Source of the DNA: Boswellia sacra
Lineage: Eukaryota > Streptophyta > Magnoliopsida > Sapindales > Burseraceae
Direction: 5' to 3'
NCBI GenBank assembly: GCA_013180625.2
Contig: SNVD02012295.1
Location: forward strand, 434,001-498,000
Length of the DNA stretch: 64,000 bases
Shown here: in pieces, positions 1 through 12,325 of the stretch
Position numbering within the stretch: position 1 is the stretch's first letter
Layout: the number at the start of each line of letters is the position of its first letter
The notes under the pieces: generated by a model
The model's input: only the letters and a program-made list of their open reading frames with translations
Told to the model about the DNA's origin: nothing
Databases searched by the model: none
Made by a program: the position numbers and the translations under genes

Positions 1-2350
1 CAATTGACGAAGCAACTTCAGATCATGAAAGACTGCTGAACAGGTAATATTTCTTTTTGTAGGAGTTAAACTGTTTGAATTATGAATGAGAAGTGTATAT
101 GGGGCTTTGTTAAAGAGTTAATTAAGTACGATAGAAGAATGTAATTGGATTTTTTTTTTTTTTTTTTGAAGTATTGATATTAAACTGTAATTTTGTACTG
201 AATTTGGTGCAATGAAACTTGTCTGTCTTTTCCTTTATGCTTTGTTGAAGCTTGATATACCATGTTTAGTTTAAGCATTTGTACACAAGATGTATATCAG
301 CTGCTAGTGAGATGTGAGGGAGCCATGCTTCTCTTTTATTCACATGCACTTATGCTATAAATGTTTGATTCTCTGTTCAATACAGACAACATCTCAACAA
401 TTCTCCTCTCTTTTTTGCTTTCAATCCCTTCTCTTTCTTTTGAGTAAAAGGATTTAAGTTAGAATCCTCCCATTCTACTAATTAAGATAATAATATGATG
501 TTCACAATGTCCGTGTCAACTGTGTTTGGAAGTTGTTTGTACACATGCATTTCCACATGAGGGGCCATATTGAGAATATAAACATTATTTTTGAGATTTG
601 ACATCCCATATTAAGTAATCATTTGAGCCAAAAACTTAGTGTTTAGATATGATACTTTAGAGCTTTCATAAGCAGTGCGTTTCTCTTGTACTGAGTTGAT
701 GCTGTATATTGTTTCTAATTTAGATTGCAATTATATGACTTTGTGGAGCTTAAGGTTCAAGGAGATGGTAACTGTCAGGTTTGTTGCAATAGTCAGCCTT
801 TCTTTCCTTTTTATTATTATCTTTTCTTTTTTTTTTCCTTTTTCTTTTATTATATATATATTTCCCCTGTTTTTGTATCAAAATCTTCAGTGAGATAGGC
901 TAACAAGATTCTCTGTTTGTACTGTCTATCATGGGTTTCCATGGCACATATTAAAATACCATTTATTGGTTATTCCTTGCATTTTCCAGTTTCGTGCTCT
1001 ATCAGATCAACTCTATAATACGCCTGAGCATCACAAGCATGTAAGACGACAAGTTGTAACTCAGGTTTGTTGTCTAGAATCCGGCTACTAATATGCATGT
1101 CTGGCTTCCAACTTTGATTAGCCAATTGTGGTCTGTGTATGGACCTTGATATAAGTTTTACTCCAATGGTTTATTCAACAGCTAAAGTCTCACCCAGAGA
1201 TGTATGAAGGATATGTTCCTATGGAGTATGGTGATTATTTGAAGAAGATGTCCAAGTATTAAGTTTATTATACTTTCCCATTATTGCTTAGATTATTTTT
1301 TGGACTGGGGATGGCCATACTAATACCATATCTGAATGAAACTAGGAGTGGTGAGTGGGGTGATCATGTCACACTGCAGGCAGCTGGAGATTTGGTATGT
1401 AACTTCAAGCGTATTAAGTTCTCATTTTCACTGTTGTCATGAAAATATAAGTTTAAAAGCTTTTTTCTTTTGTTTTTTATTTTTTATATTTTATCTTTAT
1501 CATGGCAAAGTTTATTATAGTTGTACCAGTGTATTCCAATTCCTTGGGATATGGGGACTGACCAATCATCTGGCTGGGAGCTAATCTTTTTATAAAAAAA
1601 TCTGGCCTATGAACTAATATTGTGGCAAATAAACTACAATTATATGTGCTTAAAAAAATTTGTAATTGTAGGTGCTTTGATTTCATTGACTGCTAATACT
1701 GGTGCACATTCTTCTTGCAGTTTGGTGTAAGAATAATTGTCATGACCTCATTTAAGGACACCCATTATATTGAAATTCTTCCCAATGTCAAGAAATCAAA
1801 AGGAGGTAAAATTCCACTTTGCTTCTGTTGTTAGTTACTTGTCCCATCTCTGGTTCCCCTCCCTCCTGACACTTTTCTGCTGATTTGCTCACTAGTTGCA
1901 TACCTAATTCATACATTTCTATTGTCTTGACTATTTGAATATTTGGGAAAATGATCATGATATGCCAAGATTGATTTGTTGATCTTGTTCATTTCAGTTG
2001 CTTAAATGTTTAGCATCACCATCTTTTCTTATTTCCTAAATATTTTTGCTTTGTGTGCAGTTATTTTCCTGAGTTTCTGGGCAGAGGTCCACTACAACTC
2101 AATTTATCCCCAAGGAGGTATGGTCATGTTCTCTTTCATTGTACTTTTAAGTGTAAATGTTAGTAAAATTTATAACTTCATTCTGCCCACGTGAAGGTGG
2201 AATTCGTTGAGAATTCTAGATTTGGATATCTTGCTTTTCACTTCTCGTACTGTTCCTAAGGATCGATACTAAGTTATTTTTGTTCATCATTCAGATATAT
2301 CCTCTCGTGAGTCTAGAAGGAAGAAAAGATGGTGGAACTTAAGGAGTTAG
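1..2350 (+). CDS. OTU-domain cysteine protease (deubiquitinase), 3' part of gene
   Basis: This is the C-terminal 163 residues of an ovarian-tumour (OTU) family deubiquitinase, a cysteine protease that removes ubiquitin from substrates. The 5' end lies off the window. Exons joined at GT-AG sites in one frame are 3-43, 724-778, 990-1064, 1182-1255, 1346-1394, 1721-1805, 2061-2117 and 2295-2350 (TAG stop). The catalytic motif GDGNCQFRALSDQ spans exons 2-3, with the nucleophilic Cys and the preceding Asp both present. The catalytic His lies in FWAEVHYNSIYP in exon 7. The stretch YGDYLKKMSKSGEWGDHVTLQAA across exons 4-5 matches the plant OTU family closely. The tail is basic (RRKKRWW), as in the Arabidopsis OTU9-12 group, though the exact subgroup is inferred. 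No break is seen, so the gene is probably functional. It runs tail to tail with the TCP gene. Confidence 0.93.
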
Positions 2351-3453
2351 CATATGAAACGTCCGACTAGCCCGAGGCACAGCACTTCTCACTTTGTTGA
2401 TGCTGCTGCCGTTGCTTCACTTGTCCATCTGATTTTCCTGAAGCAAGAATACGCGTTCCCATGTTTTTCTTTTACCGCCCAAAATCTCAATATTTTATTT
2501 TGAAAAAACATTAAATTTTTCTTGTTTTTCTCTCAGTTTTGCATGCATACTTATATGGTGCATGCCGGCGTATCAAATGGTAATCCATTAATTCATACTT
2601 GTATGTTTCTTGGAGCAGTATGCTTCATTTTACTGGTATTCTTTAACATCTGTTGAAGTGGTATAACGTATCATGAAGTTCTACGGTAGATAAACCAGAG
2701 CATTCAGTGTATTCTCGACCTGAAAACCCAAAATTATATATACACACACAAACACGCGCGCGCGTCCGAGTCTGTGTGTCTAGAATTAAAAGACCGACAA
2801 GTACTAAAGCAAAGGTGAGAAGTCCCCGTAAAGATAAGTTTTAATGGAGAACACTGAAACTATAGGTGTAAGGACAGCTGGATAGGGCATTACTGCACCG
2901 TGCACCTGCTCCGAATGAGATGTTTTAAGTACTCGGAACGCCCGTAATATTTACATGGGTGAACTGAACCTCTGAGTTGAGACTTTAAGGCATTTTGTTT
3001 TTGTGCGATTATCAAGAAAATACAGAACGTTTTTTAGTATGGTTATCAAGAAAATATAGAACTAACAGAAGTTTCTATTAACTTAGTGATTTATTATTGT
3101 TTATGGCCAGATATGAATCCTCTGCTCTAGCTAAAGGTCGATCTCATAGCACTGTATACTCGCATCACTGCCAGTTTCGGTTTCATAACTTCACGGCATA
3201 GTCAAATTTTCTCCTCGTCAAATATCTATCAACAAGACAAACCCTCACTTTAAAATCTCATGTCATTTCTAGTAAATTTACATGTTCTTAACCTACTGCT
3301 ACAACTACAAAATGTAAACGCAGGACCTCATCGGCGGTAGAGGAAAAAAAAAAAAAAAAAAGAAGAAGAAAAAAAGAGGGAAGACAGGGAGCTAGCCCAA
3401 AAGCTAAAAACTTTAACTGTTTATCTGCAGCTACATCTACTTTCTATGTCTAT
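2351..3453. other. Convergent intergenic region: two 3' UTRs
   Basis: This stretch separates the OTU stop codon from the TCP stop codon of the opposite strand. It should hold both 3' UTRs. It contains a short alternating purine-pyrimidine tract (TATATACACACA then CGCGCGCG, about 2738-2764) and a long A/GA-rich tract at about 3343-3380. No further gene is seen. Confidence 0.6.
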
Positions 3454-4074
3454 CTATTGACGTTCCCCAATAACCTCCTCTTGTCGTCTCGTCTCCTCCA
3501 CTTCCTCCGCTTCCGCCGCTGCCACAGCCGGCTGTAACAACAGCGCCGTGAATGGCATGTGCCCATAACCATTTCCCGTGTACTGCAACCCCAACGGCTG
3601 GCACAAATCAAGCCGACAACTGGGTGGTGGGCCCGCCACGAACATCGCCTGGGCCCCACCGCTGACCGGTTGAACCCGACAAGACACCGAAGGAGGCGAT
3701 GACGAAGTAGGAGTGGGACCCGTGGTTGATGACACTGCCATAGCAGGAACGGTGCCTGTGCCTGTAGCAGCGATGATGGAAGGCTCCGCTTGTCGGAGAA
3801 GCCACTCGATGGTCTCCCCGTCGGAACGGTGGCCGAGTTCCCGGGTCAGCTGGAAGATCCGGGCGGCACAGAGTGCTGGCATCCGGACGCGGCGGCCACG
3901 CCCGTTGACCTTGGTGTGACGGTCCTTGGATGTTGAAGTGGAGTGGGAGCGCTTGCGGGGGTGCGCCACTTGGGTTCTGGGTGGCGGCTCAGTAGGAGCA
4001 GTGGTGGCGCTGGTGGGTACTACAGAGTCGAGGTTAGGGTTTTGTAGGTTGTGAACTGCCATGTCGGAGGCCAT
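3454..4074 (-). CDS. Class I TCP transcription factor
   Basis: This is a single-exon gene for a 206-residue plant-specific TCP transcription factor, a nuclear bHLH-like DNA-binding protein that controls cell proliferation and growth. The TCP domain covers about residues 48-106. It begins [20 protein letters not shown] and continues through [24 protein letters not shown] to an [13 protein letters not shown] motif. The short basic region and the Cys in [10 protein letters not shown] are class I (PCF) hallmarks. The start at 4074 is preferred because the in-frame Met 55 codons upstream adds only a hydrophobic, non-conserved stretch from a pyrimidine-rich leader. Flanks are Pro/Ser/Thr-rich, and the C-terminus is Glu/Arg-rich. 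Length and simplicity suggest the TCP11/TCP7/TCP21 side of class I, but I cannot assign an orthologue. The coding region is GC-rich compared with its surroundings. Confidence 0.95.
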   Translation of the reverse strand: MASDMAVHNLQNPNLDSVVPTSATTAPTEPPPRTQVAHPRKRSHSTSTSKDRHTKVNGRGRRVRMPALCAARIFQLTRELGHRSDGETIEWLLRQAEPSIIAATGTGTVPAMAVSSTTGPTPTSSSPPSVSCRVQPVSGGAQAMFVAGPPPSCRLDLCQPLGLQYTGNGYGHMPFTALLLQPAVAAAEAEEVEETRRQEEVIGERQ

Positions 4075-4230
4075 TTCGATTCTTGTAAAGAGAAACGAAA
4101 TGAGGGTTCGGAGAGTTTGAAGGAGGAAATTTAGGGTTTGTAAAGAAGAGAAGAGAGGAGAGGAGAAGAAACACAGTGCGAGAGAGACGAGAAAGAAGAG
4201 GAAATGGGTTTCGTGTTGTGTGGATTCTAT

Positions 4231-4257
4231 TGACCCCACAAAGTGACGGTGGGGTCA
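4231..4257. promoter_or_regulatory. Perfect 9-bp inverted repeat in the TCP gene leader
   Basis: TGACCCCAC (4231-4239) and GTGGGGTCA (4249-4257) are perfect inverted copies separated by 9 bp, about 160 bp upstream of the TCP start codon. The core differs by one base from the class I TCP site GGNCCCAC. A role as a dimer binding site or autoregulatory element is inference. Confidence 0.45.
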
Positions 4258-4260
4258 AAT

Positions 4261-5640
4261 TCTTATGTAGGATGACGGAGGACTTCAGGTGGCCGCGAGA
4301 TCACGGCGTGGGGTAGGAAGTTGTAATCTAGGGCTGGGGCAGAGGATAATTTAGGTCACGACGTGAATTTTACATGAATGCATTAAGAATATGATATATC
4401 ATATTAACATTAACATTGAAGGTGTTTAATATATTAATTAATTTAATAATATAAATAATTAATTATTTGTTAATATTTTTAATATAAAAATTTATTTAAT
4501 AATATAAATATTTATTTATTTATTTTATTTATATTTTAAAAATTTTATATTATAAAATAAATTAATTTATAAAAAAGTGAATTAGATTAATAATTTTAAT
4601 AATTTTTATATTAATAATCATTTAAATTTTTAAAATAATTTTAATTAATATAAATATATAAAATATGATATGTTATATATAATTATATTAAATAATTTAT
4701 GTAAATTAAATATGATATAATTGTAATCAAGATCAAATCTTTGAAATTGTTTATTAAATCTCTCTAAATTTTTATGTTGTCCATAACGAAGAAACATATT
4801 AGAGTCATTTAGTCATACTTAAAGTATCTTCTTTAAGATATTATTCTTATTAATTATTATTTAATTTATATCTAATAGTAATAATATTTAATCTTATATT
4901 TATTCATAGAAACAGAAGATATAATCCTATCAGATGATTTGATCGTACGTTCTTTCTAATTTTTTAAGATTAAAATGAAAGTAAAGCAGATCTATAGCGG
5001 AAGCAACGGTGAATAGGCATGCTTTTGATTAAATAAATCAAAATTCGTAACGTATAATTAAATTGATGGAGACTCGTACACGAATTATTATCATTAATGT
5101 GGGATCCTTTTGATTACGTGCCATGCTTCCAGCCCCGCATCACTTTGATGTGGGTCCTACCTGGTAGTATAACGTTTATCAAATGGAATTGGAAGTTACT
5201 GGGGATCTGGCTGTAGATCCTACAATAAAGGTTGGTCCACGTAACAAGGTGGAACCCACCTTACGAAACGGTTCTAATTTGAAATTGTACGGCATCAAGC
5301 TATAAATAAAACACACATGGAGAATCACTGTAGGGACATGTCTCAGGTTTGGTGATGGCTTCGTGGAGGATTGATACTGCTTTCCCACTATAAAGCGAGT
5401 ACGGCATCAAAGCAAATGTAACTCAGGTGCGTCGCTTTTGCCTTTTCAACGGAATGGCAAAAACCGGGCCCCACCCCTCCGCGGCCGGCTCTGACATAAT
5501 TTTTTAAATTTGGTCTTGACAATTTTTTTTTAAATTTTTTCTTGAACCGGGGTCGAATTTTTAAGACTCTGCAATTAAAACCGGATTGTATAAATTTTTT
5601 TAAAGATTTTAAGACCTTTTTATAATTTATATATAAGTTT
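4261..5640. other. AT-rich spacer with two class I TCP consensus sites
   Basis: 4380-5090 is extremely AT-rich with no gene. GTGGGTCC at 5150-5157 and GGCCCCAC at 5467-5474 match the class I TCP consensus GGNCCCAC on either strand. They lie 1.1-1.4 kb upstream of the TCP gene. The small open frames here have no recognisable content. Confidence 0.4.
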
Positions 5641-5659
5641 GATAATCATATTTTATTGT

Positions 5660-5880
5660 AAAAGGGGCTGTAACTTAGTGATGTGCTATGCGGTTCTATA
5701 TGAATTAAGAGAGAATAATTTCGAGCTACTGGAAGTGTGGTAGCTTATTAATTCTAAGGCTTTTTTGTAATATATATATATATATTAGTAGAAAAGGCTG
5801 TAGCCCAGTGGCAGCATGCCATATGAAAATATCAGAAGGAAAGGGATTCGTTCGAACTGCATGTTGGTGGTTTCCTTCTT
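5660..5880 (+). repeat. Pair of degenerate tRNA-derived SINE-like units
   Basis: Two related units follow each other. The second has a good Pol III A-box-like motif (TGTAGCCCAGTGGC, about 5801-5814) and a B-box-like motif (TTCGTTCGAACTGC, 5847-5860) spaced as in tRNA-derived SINEs. The first, at 5664-5732, shows weaker counterparts (TGTAACTTAGTG and TTTCGAGCTACTGG). No clean target-site duplication was found, so these look old. Confidence 0.4.
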
Positions 5881-6044
5881 AAAGTCAATTGATTTTTCAA
5901 TTTTTGGCATGGCCTGGGCTAAGCTCTGAGCTTAGGCTGTTAGACTATTTTAAAGAAGAAGAAAATGGGTTAAGTTTAGAAAAGGGTTTATAAGTAAAAA
6001 TTGAGAATTAAGGGATATAAATTATTTGAACATACTAATTTTAA

Positions 6045-6194
6045 GTGTATACTCGGGTTCAATTCCGAATCGTTGGCCCTGGCACCCCCACCTTGACCCC
6101 GATTAAATTTTCCAATTTTTCGAGTTATTATCCATCCCCAGATATTCGGGTTTTTCAAGTCTGCAGGGTCAACCGGATAAAATTGCCACTCCTA
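6045..6194. mobile_element. Candidate hAT-type transposon end
   Basis: The block ends ATTGCCACTCCTA (6182-6194). This resembles the right terminal inverted repeat of many plant hAT elements, which begin TAGGAGTGGC or TAGGGGTGGC in the other orientation. The interior is rich in GGG/CCC tracts, as in hAT subterminal regions. The matching left end was not found. Confidence 0.25.
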
Positions 6195-6440
6195 TTTTCA
6201 AGTGCTCTTTTTTTTGGAGAAAATAACATTTTCCTATTTTAAAATTATCTAATTATGATTAAATATTAATGAAGTTTTAACTCATAATATTGCCATCTAA
6301 TTACAACAAGAATGATACTGCATTTATAAATTTTAAATTTAAACTTTTTGTATATAAATATATGAAAGAGAACTTTTAACACAAAATTTTATAAAATTTT
6401 ATAGTGATTCATCCATAATGCAACAATTAAGATGGTTGAA
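6195..6440. repeat. Dispersed AT-rich repeat, copy related to 16560-16760
   Basis: The stretch containing ATTATCTAATTATG, TTACAACAAGAATGATACTG and a following TATATAAATATATGAAA block has a close second copy at about 16590-16730 in the same orientation. It is an old interspersed repeat, probably a MITE, with no coding content. Confidence 0.5.
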
Positions 6441-7439
6441 GAGTTGGTTAACTTTTTGATAGTAAATCTCAATCTGCAATCAACAAACATATATTTGTGT
6501 TAAATTTTTATATCAAAAGATGAGAGTAAATCTTTTAACACAAACTTTTAGTTTACACTTAATCTTTGAAGTCGAAAATAAAAAATTAATATTTGACGAT
6601 ATAAACTTATCAACCATCTTACTATTAAATTATTTAAATCAATAGCTAGAAATTTATATCTCAAAAATCTATGTTAAAACTTAATATATCATTTTCCCTT
6701 ATTTTATATAAGTACTATTTTGTATAAGTATGTATATAAAATGGTTAATATTAGAAATATAAGATTATTATTTAAATTAGTATTACTAATACTACAACCC
6801 TCTCGTAGTATTGGATAGATGAAAAACGATAATATATATATATAAGAAAATTTCACAAATGACGGAAAGATATGTCCTAATCTTAATTTACCTCACTTAG
6901 TCAGAATTAGCCTCACATTATCCTGCAGTCGAATTTTTTTCGTTAACCTATGAAGGTTAAATAAGTAATTTCATATCGATATATAAAAACATCTAATAAT
7001 TCTTATTTTAATTTAAATAATTTCAATATATCCAGATGGGAATTTCCTCAAGCTTAACGTATTAATGAACACCCTAATAATAATATATTTGGATACACAA
7101 CCCAGTAAGAATCCTCAACCACGCGCATCCGCTGCAGAGCCAGCCCCACCCACGTCACTCAGCCGCATCTCTCACTTCACCCCACTCGCATCTCTCTCTA
7201 CTGTTTTCAAACAACCGGCCCCCACCCTCCCCACTCAGGAGCATATCTCTCTTCTGGATTCAAACGTTCTCTCTCTCTCTGCTCCCCATTTCCTCAATTT
7301 CAATTACATTAAGTCTTCAAAAACTCTATATCATGTCATTTTTCAAAAAAAGTTAAACAAATAAAAATAAAAAATACAACTAATCAAAACCAAGACAGTT
7401 AAAATTTTTTATTCCTTCCTCTATAATTTTTTTTTCCAT
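6441..7439. other. AT-rich spacer
   Basis: No gene is recognised. A CT-rich, GC-richer island at about 7100-7280 (CCCCACCCACGTCACTC and runs of CTCTCT) could be a decayed leader or promoter. It leads to no coherent protein. Confidence 0.3.
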
Positions 7440-7644
7440 TTCGGCTGTGTGCGATAACGTTTCCGGAGAAGCGTTTTTCGTTTCTAAAATAATTCATTTC
7501 CGGGATACATGTGCGTTTACGTTTTGGGAATTCATTTTCATAAAACAAAAATTTTGCCGTTTTTACCCCCGATTTTTTACTCAGATATATAAACAGTATT
7601 CATTTTCGCTGCCCCTCTGTTCTTCAGTCCTGCCCATTTTCGTC

Positions 7645-7930
7645 GAGCCCTGCGTTTCCATCTGCACCTCCCTTCTCGCCTTCTGATCTGATCTAGCCTG
7701 CCCTGTCGCTGCCGACGGCTTCCGTTTCGTCTACCCTCCCCTCTCGCCTTCTCTGTTCTTGTACCCTGCCTTGTCGCTGCCGAGGCCTTGCATTTCCTCT
7801 ACCCCTCCATTCTCAGCTTCTCGTCTCTGGTATCCTGCACTGTCGCCGCCGACGCCTTCCGTTTCCTCTACCCCTCCCCGCTCGCCTTCTCCTCTCTTCT
7901 ATCCTGCCCTGTTACCGCCGACGCCTTCCC
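7645..7930 (+). repeat. CT-rich minisatellite, about 67-69 bp unit, four copies
   Basis: Four imperfect copies follow each other, each running through TTTCCTCTACCCCTCC, CTCGCCTTCTC and CCTGCCCTGTCGCTGCCGACG. They sit in the presumed 5' leader of the Harbinger element. A candidate splice donor (CCCAAG|GTACGA, about 7975) follows. The repeat gives repetitive Pro/Ser-rich open frames that I do not regard as genes. Confidence 0.6.
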
Positions 7931-8119
7931 TGGCATTACCACCTCCATCCATCAACGAAACCTGCTGCCCAAGGTACGACGCTGCTTCCTTTCTTTCTTT
8001 CTTGCACTTGCTGTGTTGTTTGAAAATTGTGTGTTGTGATTGGCCTATGTTTTATAGTTGCCGGAAAAAGAAGTGATTTGTAGTTGCCGGAAAGTAGCCT
8101 ATGTTTATCATTGATTTTT

Positions 8120-8560
8120 TTTTCTTTTTGATTGGTACTTTGTCAGTCAATTGTGTTGATTGCTTTGACTTAATTATGCTTCAATTCGTCTTTTACATTC
8201 TTGGCTATGGCTTTGATTGGTACTTTGTCAGTCAATTGTGTTGAGAATAGTCATACAGGGATATTTATTTGTATGCAATTTGTAGTTTGGACTGGTTTTG
8301 CTTGCCGTTTGTATTAGCTCAAATAGAACAAATTGAAGTGGGATTCTTTTGATTCTTTTGTGTAGCCCTTCTGTTTGTTCTTTTGATTGAACGTAATTGA
8401 TTCTTTTGATTCTTTGGATTCTTTGGATTTGTTCTGCTCACATTCTTGGCTATGGCTCAGATGGTACTTGTTTGTGTAGCCCTTCTGTTTGTTTGGAAAA
8501 AGCTTGGGATTTTATGAAGTGGGATTCTTTTGATTGAACGTAATTGATGATTGTATTTGT
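8120..8560 (+). repeat. Scrambled local direct repeats
   Basis: Several short segments recur out of order: GGTACTTTGTCAGTCAATTG at about 8132 and 8219, CATTCTTGGCTATGGCT near 8196 and 8442, TGTGTAGCCCTTCTGTTTGTT near 8361 and 8474, and GGGATTCTTTTGATT with TTGAACGTAATTGA near 8340-8400 and 8520-8547. The region is non-coding and lies in the presumed long leader intron of the Harbinger element. Confidence 0.6.
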
Positions 8561-9102
8561 TAAGACATGCATGCTTTTGAATGTACAAATTGTAGAGTAA
8601 GTTTGGATTAGGACCGGTCAAGCATGTGAGCAGAACAAATTGAACTGATAACTGGAGGAGGTGTGGTCTTTTCTAACACTGCTTGTGTTTTGCACTGAAT
8701 TCTGGAGGAAAGATACTTCAGCAATGTATCTCATGGAGATTAAGTGATGTAAATGAGCAAAGATTGTGTCATTTATCAATTAACTACCAGTATTGAATTA
8801 ATTTACATGAATGGGGTTCTGATAAGAGAGTATGGGAACTACTGTCTAGGTCATAGCATGTACAAGCAAATGTTTACTGGTTGAATGTGGAAAGCAAATT
8901 CTTGAAGCGATGTTGTTGCGACTCAGTTGTGGGGAAACCTTGCCTTTTCTTGGAGATCATGAATTAATAATCTAAATCTGCGATTTATGGAGATAATAGT
9001 TGTTCATTTAGCTTCTGGACTTTAATTCATGGTGCATTGATATTGGTATAAGATTACCTGCTGCAGATGAACTGTTCTTATTTATTTATTTTTATTTTTC
9101 AG

Positions 9103-9306
9103 GTCAAGGTCAAGAACTGGATTGATAATGATGAGGATGAAAGTTTTACAGGTTTAACTGCAAGATTTGGATCTTTACTGCCTTCTGATGTTTCAAAGGG
9201 TCTTAGACTTCTAGCTGTTTTCGCGAATCACTTGAACTGCTGTTCAGATTCTTGTTCAAAGGTTTTGCATGGTTTTAACTTGATTAAACCTGCTACAGCT
9301 ACTTAA
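9103..9306 (+). other. Exon-like open segment of unknown origin
   Basis: An acceptor-like TTTATTTTTCAG is followed by a 68-codon open frame ending TAA at 9306. It starts VKVKNWIDNDEDE and includes GLTARFGSLLPSDVSKG. I do not recognise the protein. It could be a captured host exon or an untranslated leader exon of the transposon. Confidence 0.2.
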
Positions 9307-10915
9307 TTATGGTAAAAAAACTTTCCATTGATGCCTATTGTTTCTCTGAACTTTGGATTACAAACCATTTTTTCAAAATATGTTCAATGGTTCAGACCAA
9401 GTCATTTCTTCACTTTCTAAAGCTCTTGTAACTTGAGAATTTGCAATTAATTGGAAATCTTGTTTATTGAGTTTAGGTCTACAGAAATGGTAAATAAAAA
9501 AACTTTGTTAAGAGCAGTCAATTGCTTGCATAGTAGAAATTAATTGATTCTTCCCTTTTTCATATACAAATGGATATATATTGAAGATGGAGAGCAAGTA
9601 TGTGTCCACTCTAGCTATGCTACATTTTATTGACATGTGATGTGATAGATAAATTCTAATTTGGAAAAGATCAAGTAAAGAGATTAATCCTACAAATACT
9701 TTATTATCATCAGTACTTTGTATAAACATGACAGAAGTTTAATTGAACTAGCAAATTAATAATGAGAACAATAAAATTGTAGGGCATCAAACTCTCATAA
9801 ATTCGGGCTTTTTAAGTCCATTAACACAACCCATTTCATATATATAACTTTAGTCAACTCATAATTAAGTTTAAATTAATATAATTAACAATAAGCCAAT
9901 TCAAGTTAATTCCAAGTCCACGCTAAGTTTTAAGCAGAAAACAGAATAAAACCCGGATTCTAATGACTCTCGTGATTGCACATCTGAACAAACTGAATCA
10001 TTCTCTTTTGTAATTTAATGTGTGAGAAAAGTTAATTCATTAATCATTCTCTTTAAGTAAGAACATTATTCTCATCTGATAAAGAAAAGTTACCAAATAA
10101 AAGTAGGTAGGGAATTAATTAATTCAAATATGTAAAAGCAGAAATTCTTTACTTTTTACTTCAAATATGGACAGAAATGTGACTGCTTGAACAGTTTGGT
10201 TGAATGGTGCAGTTTATAAGGATGCTAATGCTGGGCAGGTTTTATAAGGATGCAAATGGTGCATCAAACTAGTGTTAACAAACTTTTAAAGTATAGTCTG
10301 GTTGTGAATGTTAATCTGGAGGAGTTCATTTTGATTTATTAATTTGCAAAATTAGGCATCTAAGAAGCAATATAGTTATGAATTGGGAGGAAATATTATT
10401 ACAAAGCTGCAAGTTGTAATCTAACTATAATATATTTCTTGATGGTTGTAGTGAGTTGACCAACTCAGCAGGTGTTATGGAATATCCTCAAGAATTGAAC
10501 CACATGCATGCACACGGACTTGCACATTTATTGGCATTTAGTGACATTACAAATTAAAAGACAGATTTTAGTTCAAGTAGAGCTCCACTTAATATCTCAA
10601 TTTGAAAAAGCCTCTGCTCAATTATTTATCTATTAATTTATGTTTATATAGACACTTGTTTGCAACTTTCAAATAAAGTAATTAAGGAAACATAGTTAAA
10701 TGGATAAGCATTAAAATTACATAACTCTCTATATGTAAATGTTACAGGTGCATTTTTCAACTGTTGTTCCAATTGGTGATCCCGATTGTGACTAACTATA
10801 AACAGGTACCAATCACTCAACTACCTGTTGAACTTCTTTAATATTTTATTAGGATATGTCAATGCTTATGTGTCATTAATTTTTCATTTTATTTTGTTCT
10901 ATTAGTTGTAACGGT

Positions 10916-11830
10916 ATGACGTCAAATACCAATGAACATGATGACAAAGCTGAATGAAATTCTAGGAGAGAATATATTTTTATTCGTTTGTGTCATGAGC
11001 ATGTTTTAAAAGGTGAATTACAAACCTCAACATTTTCAAAGAGGGTATGGAATACCCTTTCGGATGAATTATACAATGAGACCCAATATCGTTATTCGGT
11101 GGCTCAACTTAAGTCTAAGTTCAACCGATTTAGGAAAAAACATCGTGAATTCTCTGATTTAATTGCTTCCACTGGCTTCGGATGGAATCCCGATACTAAT
11201 ACAGTGACAACATCTGAGGATGTATGGGAGGAGTACCTTAAGGTAAATCTGTGTGTTTAGAGTTACTCATGTTTATATGCATTTACTCGAAGCACTAATA
11301 AGTTATGTTACCTGCAGAAAGTTCCATCTGCAAAACAATTTAAGCGGAGGGGGTTAGAGCACTATGACATGTTGGGAGATATATTTAATAACTCTACTGC
11401 AACTGGTGCTTTGAGGTTTTCTTCAAGACAAATGCCCCCATCCTCAGATGAGGATCGAGAAGTGGAGGACAATTTTATGAATTATGGAGTTCACGTTGAT
11501 GTTCATGATGTTGAAAATAAGGAGGAGGATGATCCAGTTGTAGGGTCCACTGGCGAGAGTAGTAGGAGGAAAAGGACACGTAAAGCACCTAATAGGAACC
11601 TGGATCGTTGTTCATCCCAACACAATGACCATATGGATAACTTTTTCAGGGTAGCCAGTGAGCTTATGAGTCAGAAGCTAAGTCAAGGAAGTAAGAGTGG
11701 CCATTCAGGGGGAGCACCACCTCAAAAGAATCAAATTCAAGAGTGCATTGACATATGTGAGAATTTAGGTGGTATTGAGACAGATGTCTTCTTAAAGTTC
11801 TTGAACATTATAGCAGAAAAACCTGATTGA
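10916..11830 (+). pseudogene. Harbinger ORF1: Myb/SANT-like DNA-binding protein, one nonsense codon
   Basis: This is the accessory DNA-binding gene of the Harbinger element. In this superfamily ORF1 and the transposase are both needed for mobility. Exon 1 is 10916-11242, followed by a GT-AG intron and exon 2, 11318-11830 (TGA). The Myb_DNA-bind_3/SANT-like part shows CHEHVLKGE, FSKRVWNTLSDELY, LKSKFNRFRKKHREF, TGFGWNPDTNTV and VWEEYLK, followed by KVPSAKQFKRRGLEHYDML, as in plant L10-interacting MYB-like proteins. The C-terminal half has an acidic linker, a basic patch RRKRTRKAP and a short helical tail. Codon 14 (10955-10957) is TGA where the family has the first conserved Trp of the domain. 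The rest of the frame is clean. Downstream initiation would lose helix 1. The copy is therefore most likely inactive. Confidence 0.8.
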
Positions 11831-12325
11831 AGGACTATTTTTCTAAGTCTTTCGGATGAGAGAAGGAGGGCGTGGTTGGCAACCTTGAAGTGATATGTAC
11901 TATAGTGTCCTTTCTAGTAGTTTAGGTGTTTGTTCAGTTGCTTTTTGGATTGTAACACTTATGTTGATGCCATCTTGAGGCGCAAACTTTATTGTTATTG
12001 TTGTATGTCTGTCTTTGTTTGTCAACTTTTACAATTATTTTCCTGGCATTATGTATCAATGTTACTATGAACTAGTATTTGACTATTTCATAATGCTTAA
12101 ACTTTTAACTTTTATTATTGGTCATATCATAGCTATCAGTTAATCTTATTATACTAATTTCAGTAATGTTGAATTGTAGCAAATTAAATGTGTGATAATT
12201 TTGGTAACAGTCGATTATAGCAAAATTTAATGTGTGATAATTTGTTTGGATGTTATGGCATTATCACATGTTTCAGACTGTATGTTGAATATTTCTTACT
12301 GAGTATTTTCTATAGGGTATATACA

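Noticed and set aside
3713..3919. 68-codon + strand frame opposite the TCP gene
   Set aside because: It is the antisense shadow of the GC-rich TCP coding region.
7759..8076. Pro/Ser-rich 105-codon open frame
   Set aside because: It is made of the 67-69 bp minisatellite units, starts mid-repeat and overlaps a likely splice donor. It is treated as leader sequence.
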